Positions 1-8,812 of a stretch of DNA of 11,838 nucleotides are shown one piece after another. The notes under the pieces were generated by a model, which saw only the letters and a program-made list of their open reading frames with translations, was not told the origin of the DNA and made no database searches. The stretch covers positions 1 through 11,838 of the forward strand of contig DIUG01000028.1 of the NCBI GenBank assembly GCA_002422305.1, in the 5' to 3' direction. A program made the translations under genes and the position numbers. Position 1 is the stretch's first letter. Each line of letters opens with the position of its first letter. The stretch is from Patescibacteria group bacterium UBA6164. GTDB lineage: Bacteria > Patescibacteriota > Gracilibacteria > BD1-5 > UBA6164.

Positions 1-34
1 AAATGTTTTGACATACTACCAAATTTAGTTAGAA

Positions 35-62
35 TTGATTTTTAAAATATTAATTATATAAT
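35..62 (+). promoter_or_regulatory. Putative sigma-70 promoter for the small membrane protein pair
   Basis: TTGATT (35-40) and TATAAT (57-62) are separated by 16 bases, and the first ATG lies about 30 bases downstream. The -10 is a perfect consensus match, but A/T-rich DNA makes chance matches common. A TTGACA at 8-13 has no -10 at a suitable distance. Confidence 0.45.
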
Positions 63-91
63 AAAGTTAATTATAATTAATCAAATTTATT

Positions 92-304
92 ATGATTTTT
101 ATATTTTTTGTAGTATATTTTCTGTTTTTAATTTTACTATATATATTTATAATTCAGAGATTGAAAAATTTAAGTTATAAACATATGAATGACACTGGTT
201 TAGCTTCATTATGAAGAGGTTATATAATTATTAAAAGAAGATTAATTGTTATTTTGATTTTAATGTTTATTTTATCTAGTTTTTTAGTTTTAACTATTTT
301 TTAA
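92..304 (+). CDS. Small two-helix membrane protein, unknown function
   Basis: This 70-residue ORF has one in-frame TGA (Gly, in SLGRGY) and ends in TAA. Residues 1-21 and about 52-70 are almost purely hydrophobic, so two transmembrane helices flank a basic loop (QRLKNLSYKH, GRGYIIIKRR). I do not recognise a family. It ends one base before the ATG of the next membrane protein, which implies co-transcription and perhaps a shared membrane role. A plausible promoter lies just upstream and there is no Shine-Dalgarno sequence. Support comes from the hydrophobic pattern, the tight spacing and the continued reading through TGA; no homology supports it. It is reasonably likely to be real. Confidence 0.6.
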
Positions 305-305
305 T

Positions 306-812
306 ATGGTTTATTTTTCAAAATATGATTATACAATCATCAGAAAACATTGAATAATACTTTTTTTTAAGTATTTAAAATCATTAGTATTTCTTATTTT
401 TGCTTTCATACTTTATTATATATGTATTAAATTTAAAACACAACTTTGAAATGAAATAGTATATTATGTTTTTTTTCCATTAATATTAATTTTAATAAAC
501 TATTCTTTTATTAAATTGATATTATATTACATTAAATTTTATAATGATTTATTAATTGTTAGTAATTGACAATTAATTGTTATAAATTCATCTCTTTTAT
601 TTGTAGATGATATAGAATTTATTGATATTAGTAAAATAACAAAAATAGATACTTATACTAGATGAATGATAGCAAATATTATATGATATTGAATATTAGT
701 AGTGGAACAACAAAGGGATCAAGTTAAAGAATTTGATTATATACCAAATGCTCGTAAAGCATTACATATAATTAAAAATGAAATGGATAAAGAAAAAGAA
801 TTAAACAAATAA
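306..812 (+). CDS. Membrane protein with C-terminal bacterial PH-like domain
   Basis: This 168-residue protein has several TGA codons read as Gly (for example RGM, IGYG). Two hydrophobic helices lie at about 23-42 and 52-75. A roughly 75-residue beta-rich region follows, with the pattern seen in small bacterial membrane PH-domain proteins (bPH/YdbS-like): LIVSNGQLIVINSSLLF, then a helix-linked segment ending in YIPNARKALHII. The tail is charged. Such proteins are common in CPR genomes, but their ligand is unknown. The gene starts one base after the upstream small membrane ORF, and 47 A/T-rich bases separate it from the methyltransferase, so all three may form one transcript. The PH assignment rests on overall pattern rather than a catalytic motif. 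Confidence 0.68.
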
Positions 813-859
813 AAATTTGTAAATAATTCTAATATAACATATAAACATAACATATAAAA

Positions 860-1963
860 ATGAAATTTGTATTATCAACAATAGCAGGAGTAGAATCAAT
901 AGCTAAAAAAGAAATAGAGAGACAATGATGAAAAATAGAAGAAGTAACAGATAGATTAGTTACTTTTTCTTGATGAATAGAATTAATGCCTAGAATAAAT
1001 TTATGGTCTAGAGTTTGAAATAAGCTATATTTACTTTTAGAAGAACAAAATAATGTAGGTGATTTTGATACTTTATTTAATTTAATTTATTCTATAAATT
1101 GGAAAAAATATTTTAAAAAAGATTATCCTATATTAGTAAAAACATCATCTACTAGAAGTACTCTTTTTTCAGCTAGAACTATTCAAAGTTTATGAAAAAA
1201 GGCTATAGTAAAAAAAGTTGTTTGAGAAGATTCTATAATGAAGGAAGATTTTAATTTAGAAAATTTAGAAATACTTATTTTAATTATAGATAATAGGGTT
1301 AGAATATTATTAAATACATCATGAAATGCTCTTCATATGAGATGATATAGAATACAGGCTTGAGAGGCTCCTATAAAAGAATCACTCGCAGCAGCAATGG
1401 TCTTTTTATCTGATTGGAAATTTAGAGAACCTTTATATGATCCATTTTGTGGTTCTTGAACTATTGTTATAGAAGCATTAATGATAGCTAAGAATATTGC
1501 ACCATGATTAAAAAGAGCTTTTGCATATGAAAAGCTTTGACTTATAGATTGGGAAACTTCTGAAAATGAAAGAATTTTAGCTAGAAGTAAGACTTTTGAT
1601 TGAGAATATATAATATTTGCAAGTGATATAGATTCTAAAATGATAGAATTAGCAAAAGAAAATGCTATTAGAGCATGACTTGCATGACAAATAAATTTTG
1701 AAATCAAAGATTTTAAACAATATTTAGATATGGAAATTCATTGAACACTTGTTTCAAATCCTCCTTATTGAGAAAGATTAAAAAATGAAAATTTAAAATC
1801 TATGTATAATAATATAGATAAAATTTTTAGAATAAACTCAAAATTGTCTTGATGAATTATATCTAATTTTATGGAATTTGATAGTTTAATTAAAGCTGAA
1901 GATTATAAAAAAAGAAAATTATATAATGGCTGAGAAAAATGTTATTTTTGGAGAAGAAAATAA
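860..1963 (+). CDS. rlmL: THUMP-domain class I SAM-dependent 23S rRNA guanine-N2 methyltransferase (RlmL/YpsC family)
   Basis: This 367-residue protein probably methylates a guanine N2 in 23S rRNA, as in the RlmL N-terminal module and B. subtilis YpsC. The N-terminus (MKFVLSTIAGVESIAKKEI) and a THUMP-like region (about 60-165) bind RNA. They are followed by the family motif LHMRGYR and APIKESLAAAM. The Rossmann methyltransferase has the SAM-binding DPFCGSGT (194-201), the acidic loop ASDID (D257) and the catalytic NPPYG (300-304). I count 21 in-frame TGA codons against four GGN, and TGA supplies the second Gly of DPFCGSG and the Gly of NPPYG. The gene is shorter than E. coli RlmL because the RlmK half is absent. 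It has no Shine-Dalgarno sequence; an A/T-rich TATAAA abuts the ATG. The exact target base is uncertain. Confidence 0.9.
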
Positions 1964-1968
1964 TAAAA

Positions 1969-2631
1969 TTATTTATATAAAGTATATCATTTGTTTACTA
2001 GTGTTTTTAAATCAAAATCTTTTCATAACTTTTTTCTTAAATTTGAAATAGTCACATTTATATTATTATCTGATATTTGTAATAAGTCATATTCTCACCA
2101 AACAGAGATCATTAATTGATATTTAGTTATTAATTTTCAAACATTAAAAATTAAAAATTCTGCTAACTGTGTTTCTCTTGATGTAAGATTTATCTTTTTT
2201 CATTTTTTTTCAATTATTTTATTTGTAATATCATATATTAGATCTTTATAAATAATTTTTGAACTTTGGTGAATTTTATAACTTCGTCTTAAAAGAGATC
2301 TAATTTTGGCTATTAATTCTTCAGTATAAAATGGTGCTATTAAATAATCATCTGCTCATAAATTTATACTAGAAACTCTTTTTTCTATGTCATTTATTTC
2401 TGAAATAATAATAATAGGAGAGTTGTTATTTTTTACTTCTCTTAAAAATGTTATGATATCAAAATTATTTTTAAAAGAAGTATTTATTATATATAAATCT
2501 GATTCAAAAAAATTTTCATTAATAAAGTCATTAAAACTTTTTAATATTTTTATATTAAATCAATTTTTAGAAAGTTTTTTGGAAATATTTCTAGAAAATA
2601 ATTCTCAATCCTCTATAATTGTTATATACAT
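1969..2631 (-). CDS. OmpR/PhoB-type response regulator with a degenerate receiver domain
   Basis: This 220-residue protein has a receiver domain (about 1-115) and a winged-helix DNA-binding domain (about 125-220; LTSRETQLAEFL, then NNINVTISNLRKKLG and LVNKGYTLY). The acidic pair is E7-D8, S77 occupies the Ser/Thr switch position and Y96 is present. The position of the phospho-accepting Asp is Asn (N50, in DLYIINTSF), and the conserved Lys before the PF dipeptide is Ala (A99, in DDYLIAPF). Known family logic then says it should not be activated by Asp phosphorylation. No histidine kinase lies nearby. Internal TGA glycines (EDGEL, NLGADDY, VNKGYTLY) match the family. It converges on the methyltransferase gene with only five bases between stops. 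The single CGA codon sits in LLRRS, where Arg is usual. Confidence 0.88.
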
Positions 2632-2638
2632 TTTTTCA

Positions 2639-2644
2639 ATTATA
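2639..2644 (-). promoter_or_regulatory. Possible -10 box of the response regulator gene
   Basis: On the minus strand TATAAT ends seven bases before the ATG at 2631, so a transcript starting at the usual distance would be leaderless or nearly so. No convincing -35 is visible. The gap 2632-2829 holds this site and the rpmG promoter and otherwise only A/T-rich DNA. Confidence 0.35.
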
Positions 2645-2758
2645 AGTTATTTTATATTTATTTTATTATTTATCTAAAAAATAAAATATTAAAAATATTC
2701 TATTCATAAAATGTTTTTAACAAAATTTAATTTTTTATTCTACACTTTTTCAAAAAAA

Positions 2759-2787
2759 TTTGCATAAAATTGCTTTTCTTATATAAT
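2759..2787 (+). promoter_or_regulatory. Putative promoter of rpmG
   Basis: TTTGCA (2759-2764) and TATAAT (2782-2787) are separated by 17 bases. The predicted leader before the rpmG ATG is about 35 bases. The same TTTGCA-N17-TATA arrangement occurs upstream of the tRNA-Asp gene (10912-10940), which supports it as a local promoter form for translation genes. Confidence 0.55.
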
Positions 2788-2829
2788 TTACCAGTAATAA
2801 TTTATTTTATATAATTAATAGACAAAAAG

Positions 2830-3012
2830 ATGGCTAAAGGAAAAAGAACTTATGTTGCTTTTTATTCTACTGAAACTGGAAATATAGTTCATATAACTAA
2901 TATCCAAAAAAAGAATTTTGAAGCTGGAAAAAAATGACCAACTTTAAAAAAATATAATAAAGTAACTAGAAAGCATGAATTGTTAAAGATGAAAGAAATT
3001 AAAAAAGGTTAA
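2830..3012 (+). CDS. rpmG: 50S ribosomal protein L33
   Basis: This 60-residue basic protein of the large ribosomal subunit has the L33 C-terminal signature LKKYNKVTRKHELLKMKEIKK. The N-terminus is MAKGKRTYVAFYSTETGN. The family's zinc-binding cysteine pairs are missing, so this is the C-minus type. One TGA glycine lies at residue 36 (KKGPTL), where the family often has basic-Gly or Pro residues; code 11 would stop there and lose the diagnostic half. It has its own promoter and ends inside a hairpin terminator, so it is probably monocistronic. A purine-rich GACAAAAAG precedes the ATG, without a clear Shine-Dalgarno core. Confidence 0.9.
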
Positions 3013-3034
3013 TCATATTTGATTGACCTTTTTT
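3001..3034. terminator. Bidirectional intrinsic terminator between rpmG and yebC
   Basis: A 15-base stem (3001-3015 with 3020-3034, one T-G wobble) encloses a four-base loop. The G/C-containing core GGTTAATCA/TGATTGACC is flanked by six A on the left and six T on the right, so it can terminate both converging genes. Its left arm includes the last codons and stop of rpmG. Confidence 0.8.
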
Positions 3035-3050
3035 AATTATAGATAATTAT

Positions 3051-3821
3051 TTAACTTTTAAATGTATTTTTTTCTATAAATTCATCTACTTCTTTATGTA
3101 ACTCATCAGATATTATTTCGTTGGTAGAAACCAAATTTACATCTTCATCTTCTTGAAAAGTTTCTATCATTTTTTTTATTTTTAAAGCTTTATCAAAATC
3201 AATAATTTCTACTTCATTATTTGCAACATAATCAATTTTTGCTTCCATTATTTCGATTCATTTGTTTTCTAAAAATTTTTCTACATTATCAAAATCATCC
3301 ACTGTGGTAATTATTTTTATATAAAATTTTTCTCAAACAATATCTTCAGCATTTGTTTCATAAATCAATGTTTCTATTTCTCAAAAATCATATTTAGAAG
3401 AATCTATAAAAATAACTCCTTTTCTATGAAACATCCAAGAAACAGCTCATGATTCTCACATATTTCACCCATATTTAGTAAAAATATGTCTAATATTTGA
3501 TACTGTTCTATTTTTATTATCTGTTAATACAGAAACCATTACAGCAACTCAGCCTGGTGCATATCATTCATAAATGATTTCTAATATTTGAAGAGCAGAC
3601 TTATCTTCTCCAGTTCATTTTTTTATTGCTCTATCTATATTTTCATTTGGTACTCAGTCTTTTTTTGCTTTATAAATAGCTGCTACTAATGAAGGATTTT
3701 GTTCTAAATCTCCTGATTTTTGAGCAGCAATAGATATTAATTTAGCATGTATAGAAAATTTTTTTCATTTTATTGTATTTACTGCATTTTTTCTAGCTTG
3801 TACAACAGGACCTCTTCACAT
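3051..3821 (-). CDS. yebC: YebC/PmpR-family protein (translation or transcription regulator)
   Basis: This 256-residue protein has the family core: HAKLISIAAQKSGDLEQNPSL, VPNENIDRAIKKGTGE, YEGYAPGGVAVMV, LTDNKNRTVSNIR, and GGNMGESGAVSWMFHRKG. Bacterial members are described as DNA-binding regulators and, more recently, as factors that relieve ribosome stalling; which applies here is unknown. The usual MAGHSKW N-terminus is replaced by MGRGPVVQARKNAVNTIKGKK. I count 12 TGA glycines, one directly after the start codon, so code 11 recovers only the last 65 residues. The acidic C-terminal tail (about 225-256) is typical. It is divergent from the VKOR operon and converges on rpmG. There is no Shine-Dalgarno sequence. 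Confidence 0.92.
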
Positions 3822-3889
3822 ATATTTATTTTTAAATTTTAAAATATATTTTTATTTTATAGTTTTTATATTTTTTGTAAAGATAAAAT

Positions 3890-3921
3890 GGCTTTTTTAT
3901 CTTATTATAAATAAAAGAGCC
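3890..3921. repeat. Hairpin in the divergent yebC-VKOR promoter region
   Basis: GGCTTTTTTAT (3890-3900) pairs with ATAAAAGAGCC (3911-3921) through one T-G wobble, with a ten-base loop. It lies between two divergent genes, so terminating either is unlikely. It could be an operator, part of the yebC leader, or a short RNA. It is the most G/C-rich element in the 164-base gap. Confidence 0.5.
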
Positions 3922-3929
3922 AAAAAGAT

Positions 3930-3957
3930 TTGAAATTTAAGTAAAAACTAATATATT
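3930..3957 (+). promoter_or_regulatory. Putative promoter of the VKOR-scaffold-IscR operon
   Basis: TTGAAA (3930-3935) and TATATT (3952-3957) are 16 bases apart, about 28 bases before the VKOR start. The -10 overlaps a perfect palindrome at 3955-3974, a natural place for repressor binding. This is inferred from position and consensus only. Confidence 0.4.
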
Positions 3958-3974
3958 AAAATATATATTTTAAT
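3955..3974. promoter_or_regulatory. Perfect 20-bp A/T palindrome, candidate operator
   Basis: The sequence ATTAAAATAT followed by ATATTTTAAT is an exact inverted repeat. It overlaps the putative -10 and ends 11 bases before the VKOR start codon. The operon encodes its own Rrf2-type regulator, so autoregulation here is possible. A/T palindromes arise easily by chance in this genome. Confidence 0.35.
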
Positions 3975-3985
3975 GAAAAAAAACA

Positions 3986-4480
3986 ATGTCAAAGAAAACA
4001 AAATTAATAATAATTAGTATTATATCAGTATTAGCATTTTTTAATGCATTTTATTTATCATATGACTGGATTTTTAATATAGAACAAAATAATAGTTTAT
4101 ATTTTTTACCTATGTGAGATTTTGTATGAAATTCAAGTTTTTGTGATATAAATGAAACATTTTCTTGTTCAGTAGTTTTATCTAATCCATTGTCTCAAAT
4201 TTATTGAATACCATTTCCTATAATAGCCTTATTTGTATATCCAGTAATTTTTTTTATAGCAATACTTTGATATTTTAGAAAAATAAAAAATGTTTTTACT
4301 ATATTATTTTGAATGTGAATATCTTGAATAATGTTTAATTGATATTTTATTTATCAAGAAATATTTAATATAGGTGCTTTTTGTCCACTATGTTTACTTT
4401 GTAGTGCTATAATTTTAACTATATCTTTTTTATCTTGATCTGAAGTAATAAAAAAAAATATAAAAAATAAGAAAAAATAA
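3986..4480 (+). CDS. VKOR-family membrane thiol oxidoreductase
   Basis: This 164-residue integral membrane protein resembles bacterial vitamin K epoxide reductase homologs, which reoxidise a DsbA/thioredoxin-like partner with quinone to make disulfides outside the membrane. It has about four helices (8-26, 76-96, 103-123, 137-151). The loop cysteine pair is C53/C61 in FCDINETFSCSVVLSNP, followed by the family motif YGIPFP (73-78). The redox CXXC is C133-P-L-C136 in GAFCPLCLLC, with an extra C139. TGA glycines occur at conserved sites such as the YGIP turn. An in-frame TAA at 3971 excludes earlier starts. The partner oxidase is not in the window. It is first in an operon, one base from the Fe-S scaffold gene. 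Confidence 0.88.
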
Positions 4481-4481
4481 T

Positions 4482-4880
4482 ATGTATAATGAAATAATAA
4501 CTTACTATTCTAAAAATCCATTCAATAAATTTGAAATGGAAGATTGCACAATAAGTCATTTTGAATCAAATGAATTATGTTGAGATGATTTAACTATTTA
4601 TATAAAAATAAAAAATAATAAAATTGAAAATTGGAGTTTTACTTGAGATACTGCAATAATAACTACAGCATGTTCAGGAGTATTTTGAGAAAGTATTATA
4701 TGAATGGATTTTAAAAATATTTTAAAATTAGATTATAATTATATAGTAAAAATAATTGAAGATGAAGTAAGTGATAGAAGAAAAAAAGCTTCTGTTTTAG
4801 GTTTACTTACAACTAGAAATGCTATACATAAATATTTAAAAGATTGAATAGTAGATGATTTTGATGATGTAATAAAATAA
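4482..4880 (+). CDS. IscU/SufU-like Fe-S cluster assembly scaffold protein
   Basis: This 132-residue protein has the U-type scaffold fold signature: N30-E-L-C33-G-D35 followed by a beta strand DLTIYIKI, then FTGDTAIITTACSG (C64). The C-terminal helix region is SDRRKKASVLGLLTTRNAIHKYL. IscU, SufU and NifU normally use three cysteines to hold the nascent cluster; here the third, expected in the RKKASVL stretch, appears to be Ala or Ser. C22 is an extra cysteine that is not obviously equivalent. The gene lies one base after the VKOR stop and four bases before an IscR-like regulator, which supports an Fe-S role. No desulfurase is present in the window. It could be a carrier rather than a true scaffold. 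Confidence 0.82.
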
Positions 4881-4884
4881 AAAT

Positions 4885-5280
4885 ATGTTAAAACTATCAA
4901 AAAAATGATGATATGCTTTGAAAGCAATTTTATATATAGCTGAAAATAAAAATAAGTTGATAAAGATATTAGATTTATCTAAAAATTTAGATATTTCAGA
5001 ATCGTTGCTTAGAAGAATTATTTCAGATTTAGAAAAATCTTGAATAGTAATTACTATAAAAGGTAGAATTTGATGAGTTAAAATTTGAAAAGAATTAAAT
5101 AATATATCTATTTATGATATATTATATTCAGTTTGAGAAGAATTATGAATAACAGATTGTGCTAAATGATTATTTTGTGAAAATATAGAAAATTGTAATA
5201 CTACAATTTTATTTTCAAATTTACAAAAAAGTTTTAATGGGATATTAAAATTACAGACTTTAGATAAAATAATTAAATAA
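4885..5280 (+). CDS. Rrf2-family, IscR-like Fe-S-sensing transcriptional regulator
   Basis: This 131-residue winged-helix regulator begins LSKKGGYALKAILYIAE, the Rrf2 start. A recognition region (SESLLRRIISDLEKSGIV) and wing (IKGRIGGVKIGK) follow. The cluster-binding segment has C92, C98 and C104 in a CX5CX5C pattern, the same spacing and residue numbers as E. coli IscR. The fourth IscR ligand, His107, is Thr here, so cluster ligation may differ. TGA supplies Gly in KKGGYA and RIGGVK. The gene follows a U-type scaffold by four bases, the classical context for an Fe-S regulator, and it may control its own operon through the palindrome upstream of VKOR. Confidence 0.88.
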
Positions 5281-5302
5281 AAAAATTATAAATGTATAAA
5301 AT

Positions 5303-6379
5303 ATGAAAAAAATCTTAGTTTGATTATCATGATGAGTTGATTCTGCTGTTACTGCTTATTTATTAAAAAAACAGTGATATGATGTTACTGCATGATTTAT
5401 GATAAATTATTTAGCACCAGAATGAGAATATTGTTCTACAAAGGATGATATAGTTGTAGCAAAAGAAGTTGCATCTTTTTTAGGCATACCTTTTTTTACT
5501 TTTGATTATAGAACAGAATATACTGAAAAAGTACTATGATATATGTATGAATGATATAAAAAATGAATTACACCAAATCCAGATATAATGTGTAATAGTG
5601 AAGTTAAATTTAAAATATTTTTAGATGAAGCTTTACAGCATGGTTTTGATTGAATTGCAATGTGACACTATGCTAGAATAGTTAAAAAATCTATTATTAA
5701 ATGAAAATCAAAAATAGATACTTATTTATTAAAAAAATGATTAGATCAAAATAAAGATCAATCATATTTTTTATCGTGATTAAATCAATTTCAATTATCA
5801 AAAGCACTTTTTCCAATTTGAAAATATGAAAAATCTAAAGTTAGAGAAATAGCATTAAAGGCTTGATTACCAAATGCAAGTAGAAAAGATAGTCAATGAA
5901 TTTGTTTTGTTTGAAAAGTTGATTTAGCAAAATTTTTAGAAAAAAAAATAGAATCAAAGCCATGAAAAATACTAGATACTTCATGAAATATATTATGAGA
6001 ACATAAATGAGTATTTTATTATACTATTGGTCAAAGAAAAGGTCTTGATTTATGATGACAAAAGGAACCTGTTTTTATAGTAAAAAAAGATATAGAAAAA
6101 AATGAAATAATTGTTTGAACTTCAAGTGATTTAGAACTTTATGATAATAAATTATTTGTAAAAGATTTTCATTTTATATCTAGAAATGATTTCGAATTCC
6201 CACTTAAGGCAAAGTGTAAAATTAGATATAGACAATATGATCAAGATTGTATTATTTATAAAGAAGATAATAGATATAGAATAGAATTTAATGATAAACA
6301 AAGAGCTATAGCTTCATGACAAATATGTGCAGTGTATTTATGAGATGATTTAGTAATGAGTGGTATTATATTTATTTAA
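5303..6379 (+). CDS. mnmA: tRNA-specific 2-thiouridylase MnmA
   Basis: This 358-residue cytoplasmic enzyme inserts sulfur at C2 of the wobble uridine in tRNA-Lys, -Glu and -Gln. It has the PP-loop SGGVDS (9-14), the family segment TPNPDIMCNSEVKFK with catalytic C97, GHYAR (121-125), DQSYFLSGL (152-160), and SQGICFVG with the second catalytic C201. The C-terminal region holds YYTIGQRKGL and a beta-barrel ending. I count 27 in-frame TGA codons against five GGN; TGA encodes both glycines of the PP-loop. Sulfur normally comes from a cysteine desulfurase, absent here. The gene lies 22 bases after the IscR-like gene. It shares a 16-base start context, GTATAAAATATGAAAA, with tsaD. Confidence 0.96.
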
Positions 6380-6388
6380 AAAATATTA

Positions 6389-8677
6389 ATGAAAAAAGTA
6401 ATGAAAGATGAATTACAAAATATATTGCAAAAAAAGTTTTGATTGGAATCATTTAGAGATGCTCAAGAGGATATTATAACAAGTGTTGTGGAATGAAATG
6501 ATACTATAGTATTTATGCCTACTTGATGATGAAAATCTCTTACTTATCAATTACCAGGTTTATATTTAGATTGAGTTGTATTAGTAATTTCTCCTCTTAT
6601 TTCTCTTATGAAAGATCAGGTAGATAAATTAAATAGCTTATGAATAAAAGTAGAATTAATTAATTCTACTATTGATAATTATGGTATACAAATAATTTTA
6701 AATGAATTATCTAAACCAAATACAGATATAAAATTTCTATATATAGCACCAGAAAGACTTAATAGTCAAGATTTTTTGAGGGTTATTTCTAAAGTCAAAA
6801 TTGCATTAGTAGCTATTGATGAGGCTCATTGTATAAGTCAATGGTGACATGATTTTAGACCAAGTTATATGAAAATTAAGTGATTTTTAGATGAATTAAG
6901 AAAAGAATATTCAATTCCAATAATGGCACTTACTGCTACTGCTACTAAAAAAGTTAGATTAGATATTGTAGATAGATTAGGATTAATAAATCATAATATA
7001 TTTACAAGTTGATTTGATAGAAAAAATATAACTATAATAGTTAGAGAAATATCAAAAAGAGATGAAAAAATTCAAAAAGTTGCTGAAATTATTGAAAAAA
7101 CACCATGAGTATGAATAATTTATTGTGCTTCAAGAAAAGCTGTAAAAGAGGTTTATGATGAATTAATAAATAATTGAATAAAAGCTTGAATTTATACTTG
7201 AGCAATGAATTCTGATAGTAGAGAAAAAGAACAAAATGATTTTATGAATGATAAATATAAAGTTATGGTTGCTACTAATGCTTTTGGTATGTGAATAGAT
7301 AAAAAAGATATTAGGTTTGTTATTCACTATAATTTACCAGGTAGTATAGAAAATTATTATCAAGAAGTTTGAAGAGCATGAAGAGATGGTAAAAAAAGTT
7401 TTTGAGTAGTTATAGCTTCTTTTCAAGATACAAAAATACAAGAATTTTTTATAGAAAATACATATCCTAGTAAACAAGAAATTTTAATTTTATATGATTT
7501 TTTATATAAATGAATAAAAGAATGAGAATGAAAATGAACTATTGTTTTGAAAACTTATTTTACTATAGCATCGGAATCATGACTTGTTAATGATATGAAA
7601 GTATGAAGTGCTCTTAGAGTACTTGAAAAATACTGAATTATTAAAAGATGAGTTGATTCTATTTATCAAGAAGATGATTTTAGATGAAAATGATTAACAT
7701 TGTTTCAAGAAAAAAGAAAACACTCACATTTATTAATTGATTGGGAACATCAAAATTTATTAAAAGAAGAATCTTATTTTAAATTAGAGCAAATAAAAAA
7801 ATTACTTTTTTATCCTAGTTGTAGAAAAAGATTTATATTAAATTATTTTTGAGATGAAGAAGATTTAGCTAATCTTAGTGATAATTGTTGAGCTTGTGAT
7901 TATTGTATAGAAAAGAAAAAGTTTTTAACAAGTGAAATAGAAAATTTTGTGAGCTTATCTGTGTTTGCTCTTGTTTTAGATGTTGTAAAAAAAATTGATT
8001 CTAAAATGTGAGTTGTTATGATGACTAAATTTTTATGGTGAAGTAAAGATAAAAAATTAATGGAATGGAATATGGATATTAGAGAAAATTTTTGAGCATT
8101 AGAAGATTTATCTAGTGAATTAATTCAAGCAGTAATTGAAGCATTAATATCATTAGAATATTTATATAAAACAGAATGAAAATATCCATTATTATGAATC
8201 ACTGAATCTTGAAAGGTTGCTATTGTAAAAGATAGTTTTTTAAAAAATGATAATAAAGAATTACAACATTATATAAAAATGAGAATTTGACCAAGTTTAT
8301 CAAAAAATAAAAAATCAAAAAAAATACTTACAGAAAAAACTTGATGAAAGACAGATACATATAAGGAAACTTTAATTTTATTTAAATGATGAGAAAGTTT
8401 AAAAAATATATCAGAAAAGAGAAATATAACAATACAAACATTAGAATCTCATATTATTAAATTATATGAAATTTGAGAAATATTATTGTCAGAAATTATT
8501 AAATTAACTAGTTTTTCTAAATTAAAATTAATTAAAGAAGTAATAAATAATAATTTATGATGAAATACTCAACCACTTAAACCAATTAAGGAAGAATTAG
8601 AAAATAACTGAAAAAAAGATATATCATATTTTGATATAAAAATAGCAATTGCTATGATGAATAGTAATGATTTATAA
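6389..8677 (+). CDS. recQ: RecQ-family ATP-dependent 3'-5' DNA helicase
   Basis: This 762-residue helicase would unwind forked and recombination DNA. The Q-motif region is FGLESFRDAQ (18-26). Walker A MPTGGGKS (43-50) has all three glycines encoded by TGA. Walker B is DEAH (144-147), motif III LTATAT (181-186), and motif VI QEVGRAGRDG (325-334). A zinc site is formed by C478, C500, C503 and C506 (CRKRF...CGACDYC). A winged-helix-like stretch (about 361-425) precedes the zinc site. No HRDC domain is evident; instead the C-terminus (about 670-715, TYKETLILFKGGESLKNISE onward) resembles the HTH_40 helix-turn-helix of some RecQ proteins. It starts nine bases after mnmA, so it is co-transcribed. 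Confidence 0.95.
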
Positions 8678-8747
8678 AATAATATATATTAAATCTTATT
8701 ATTTGTTTATATTTTAGCTTTAAAATTTTATTACTTTTTAAAAGAAC

Positions 8748-8777
8748 TTGAAAAATATGAATTTTTATTTATATTAT
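8748..8777 (+). promoter_or_regulatory. Possible promoter of the Nudix gene
   Basis: TTGAAA (8748-8753) and TATTAT (8772-8777) are 18 bases apart, 35 bases before the ATG. The 135-base gap after recQ is the largest in this run of genes and contains no other feature I can see. Confidence 0.3.
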
Positions 8778-8812
8778 ACAGTAGTTTAGATACATTAGCC
8801 CCAAATAAAATT

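Noticed and set aside
1333..1707. Minus-strand 124-residue open frame
   Set aside because: It lies wholly inside the methyltransferase core, antisense to its conserved SAM motifs, and is a code-11 shadow with low-complexity content.
2387..2677. Plus-strand 96-residue hydrophobic open frame
   Set aside because: It is antisense to the response regulator receiver domain, which has clear homology; the hydrophobicity is a by-product of A/T-rich reverse-strand codons.
3051..3248. Stand-alone 65-residue minus-strand protein
   Set aside because: It is only the C-terminal tail of the YebC protein, cut at a TGA that encodes glycine.
4739..4927. Minus-strand 62-residue hydrophobic open frame
   Set aside because: It overlaps the scaffold gene's C-terminus and the start of the IscR-like gene in antisense, with no independent support.
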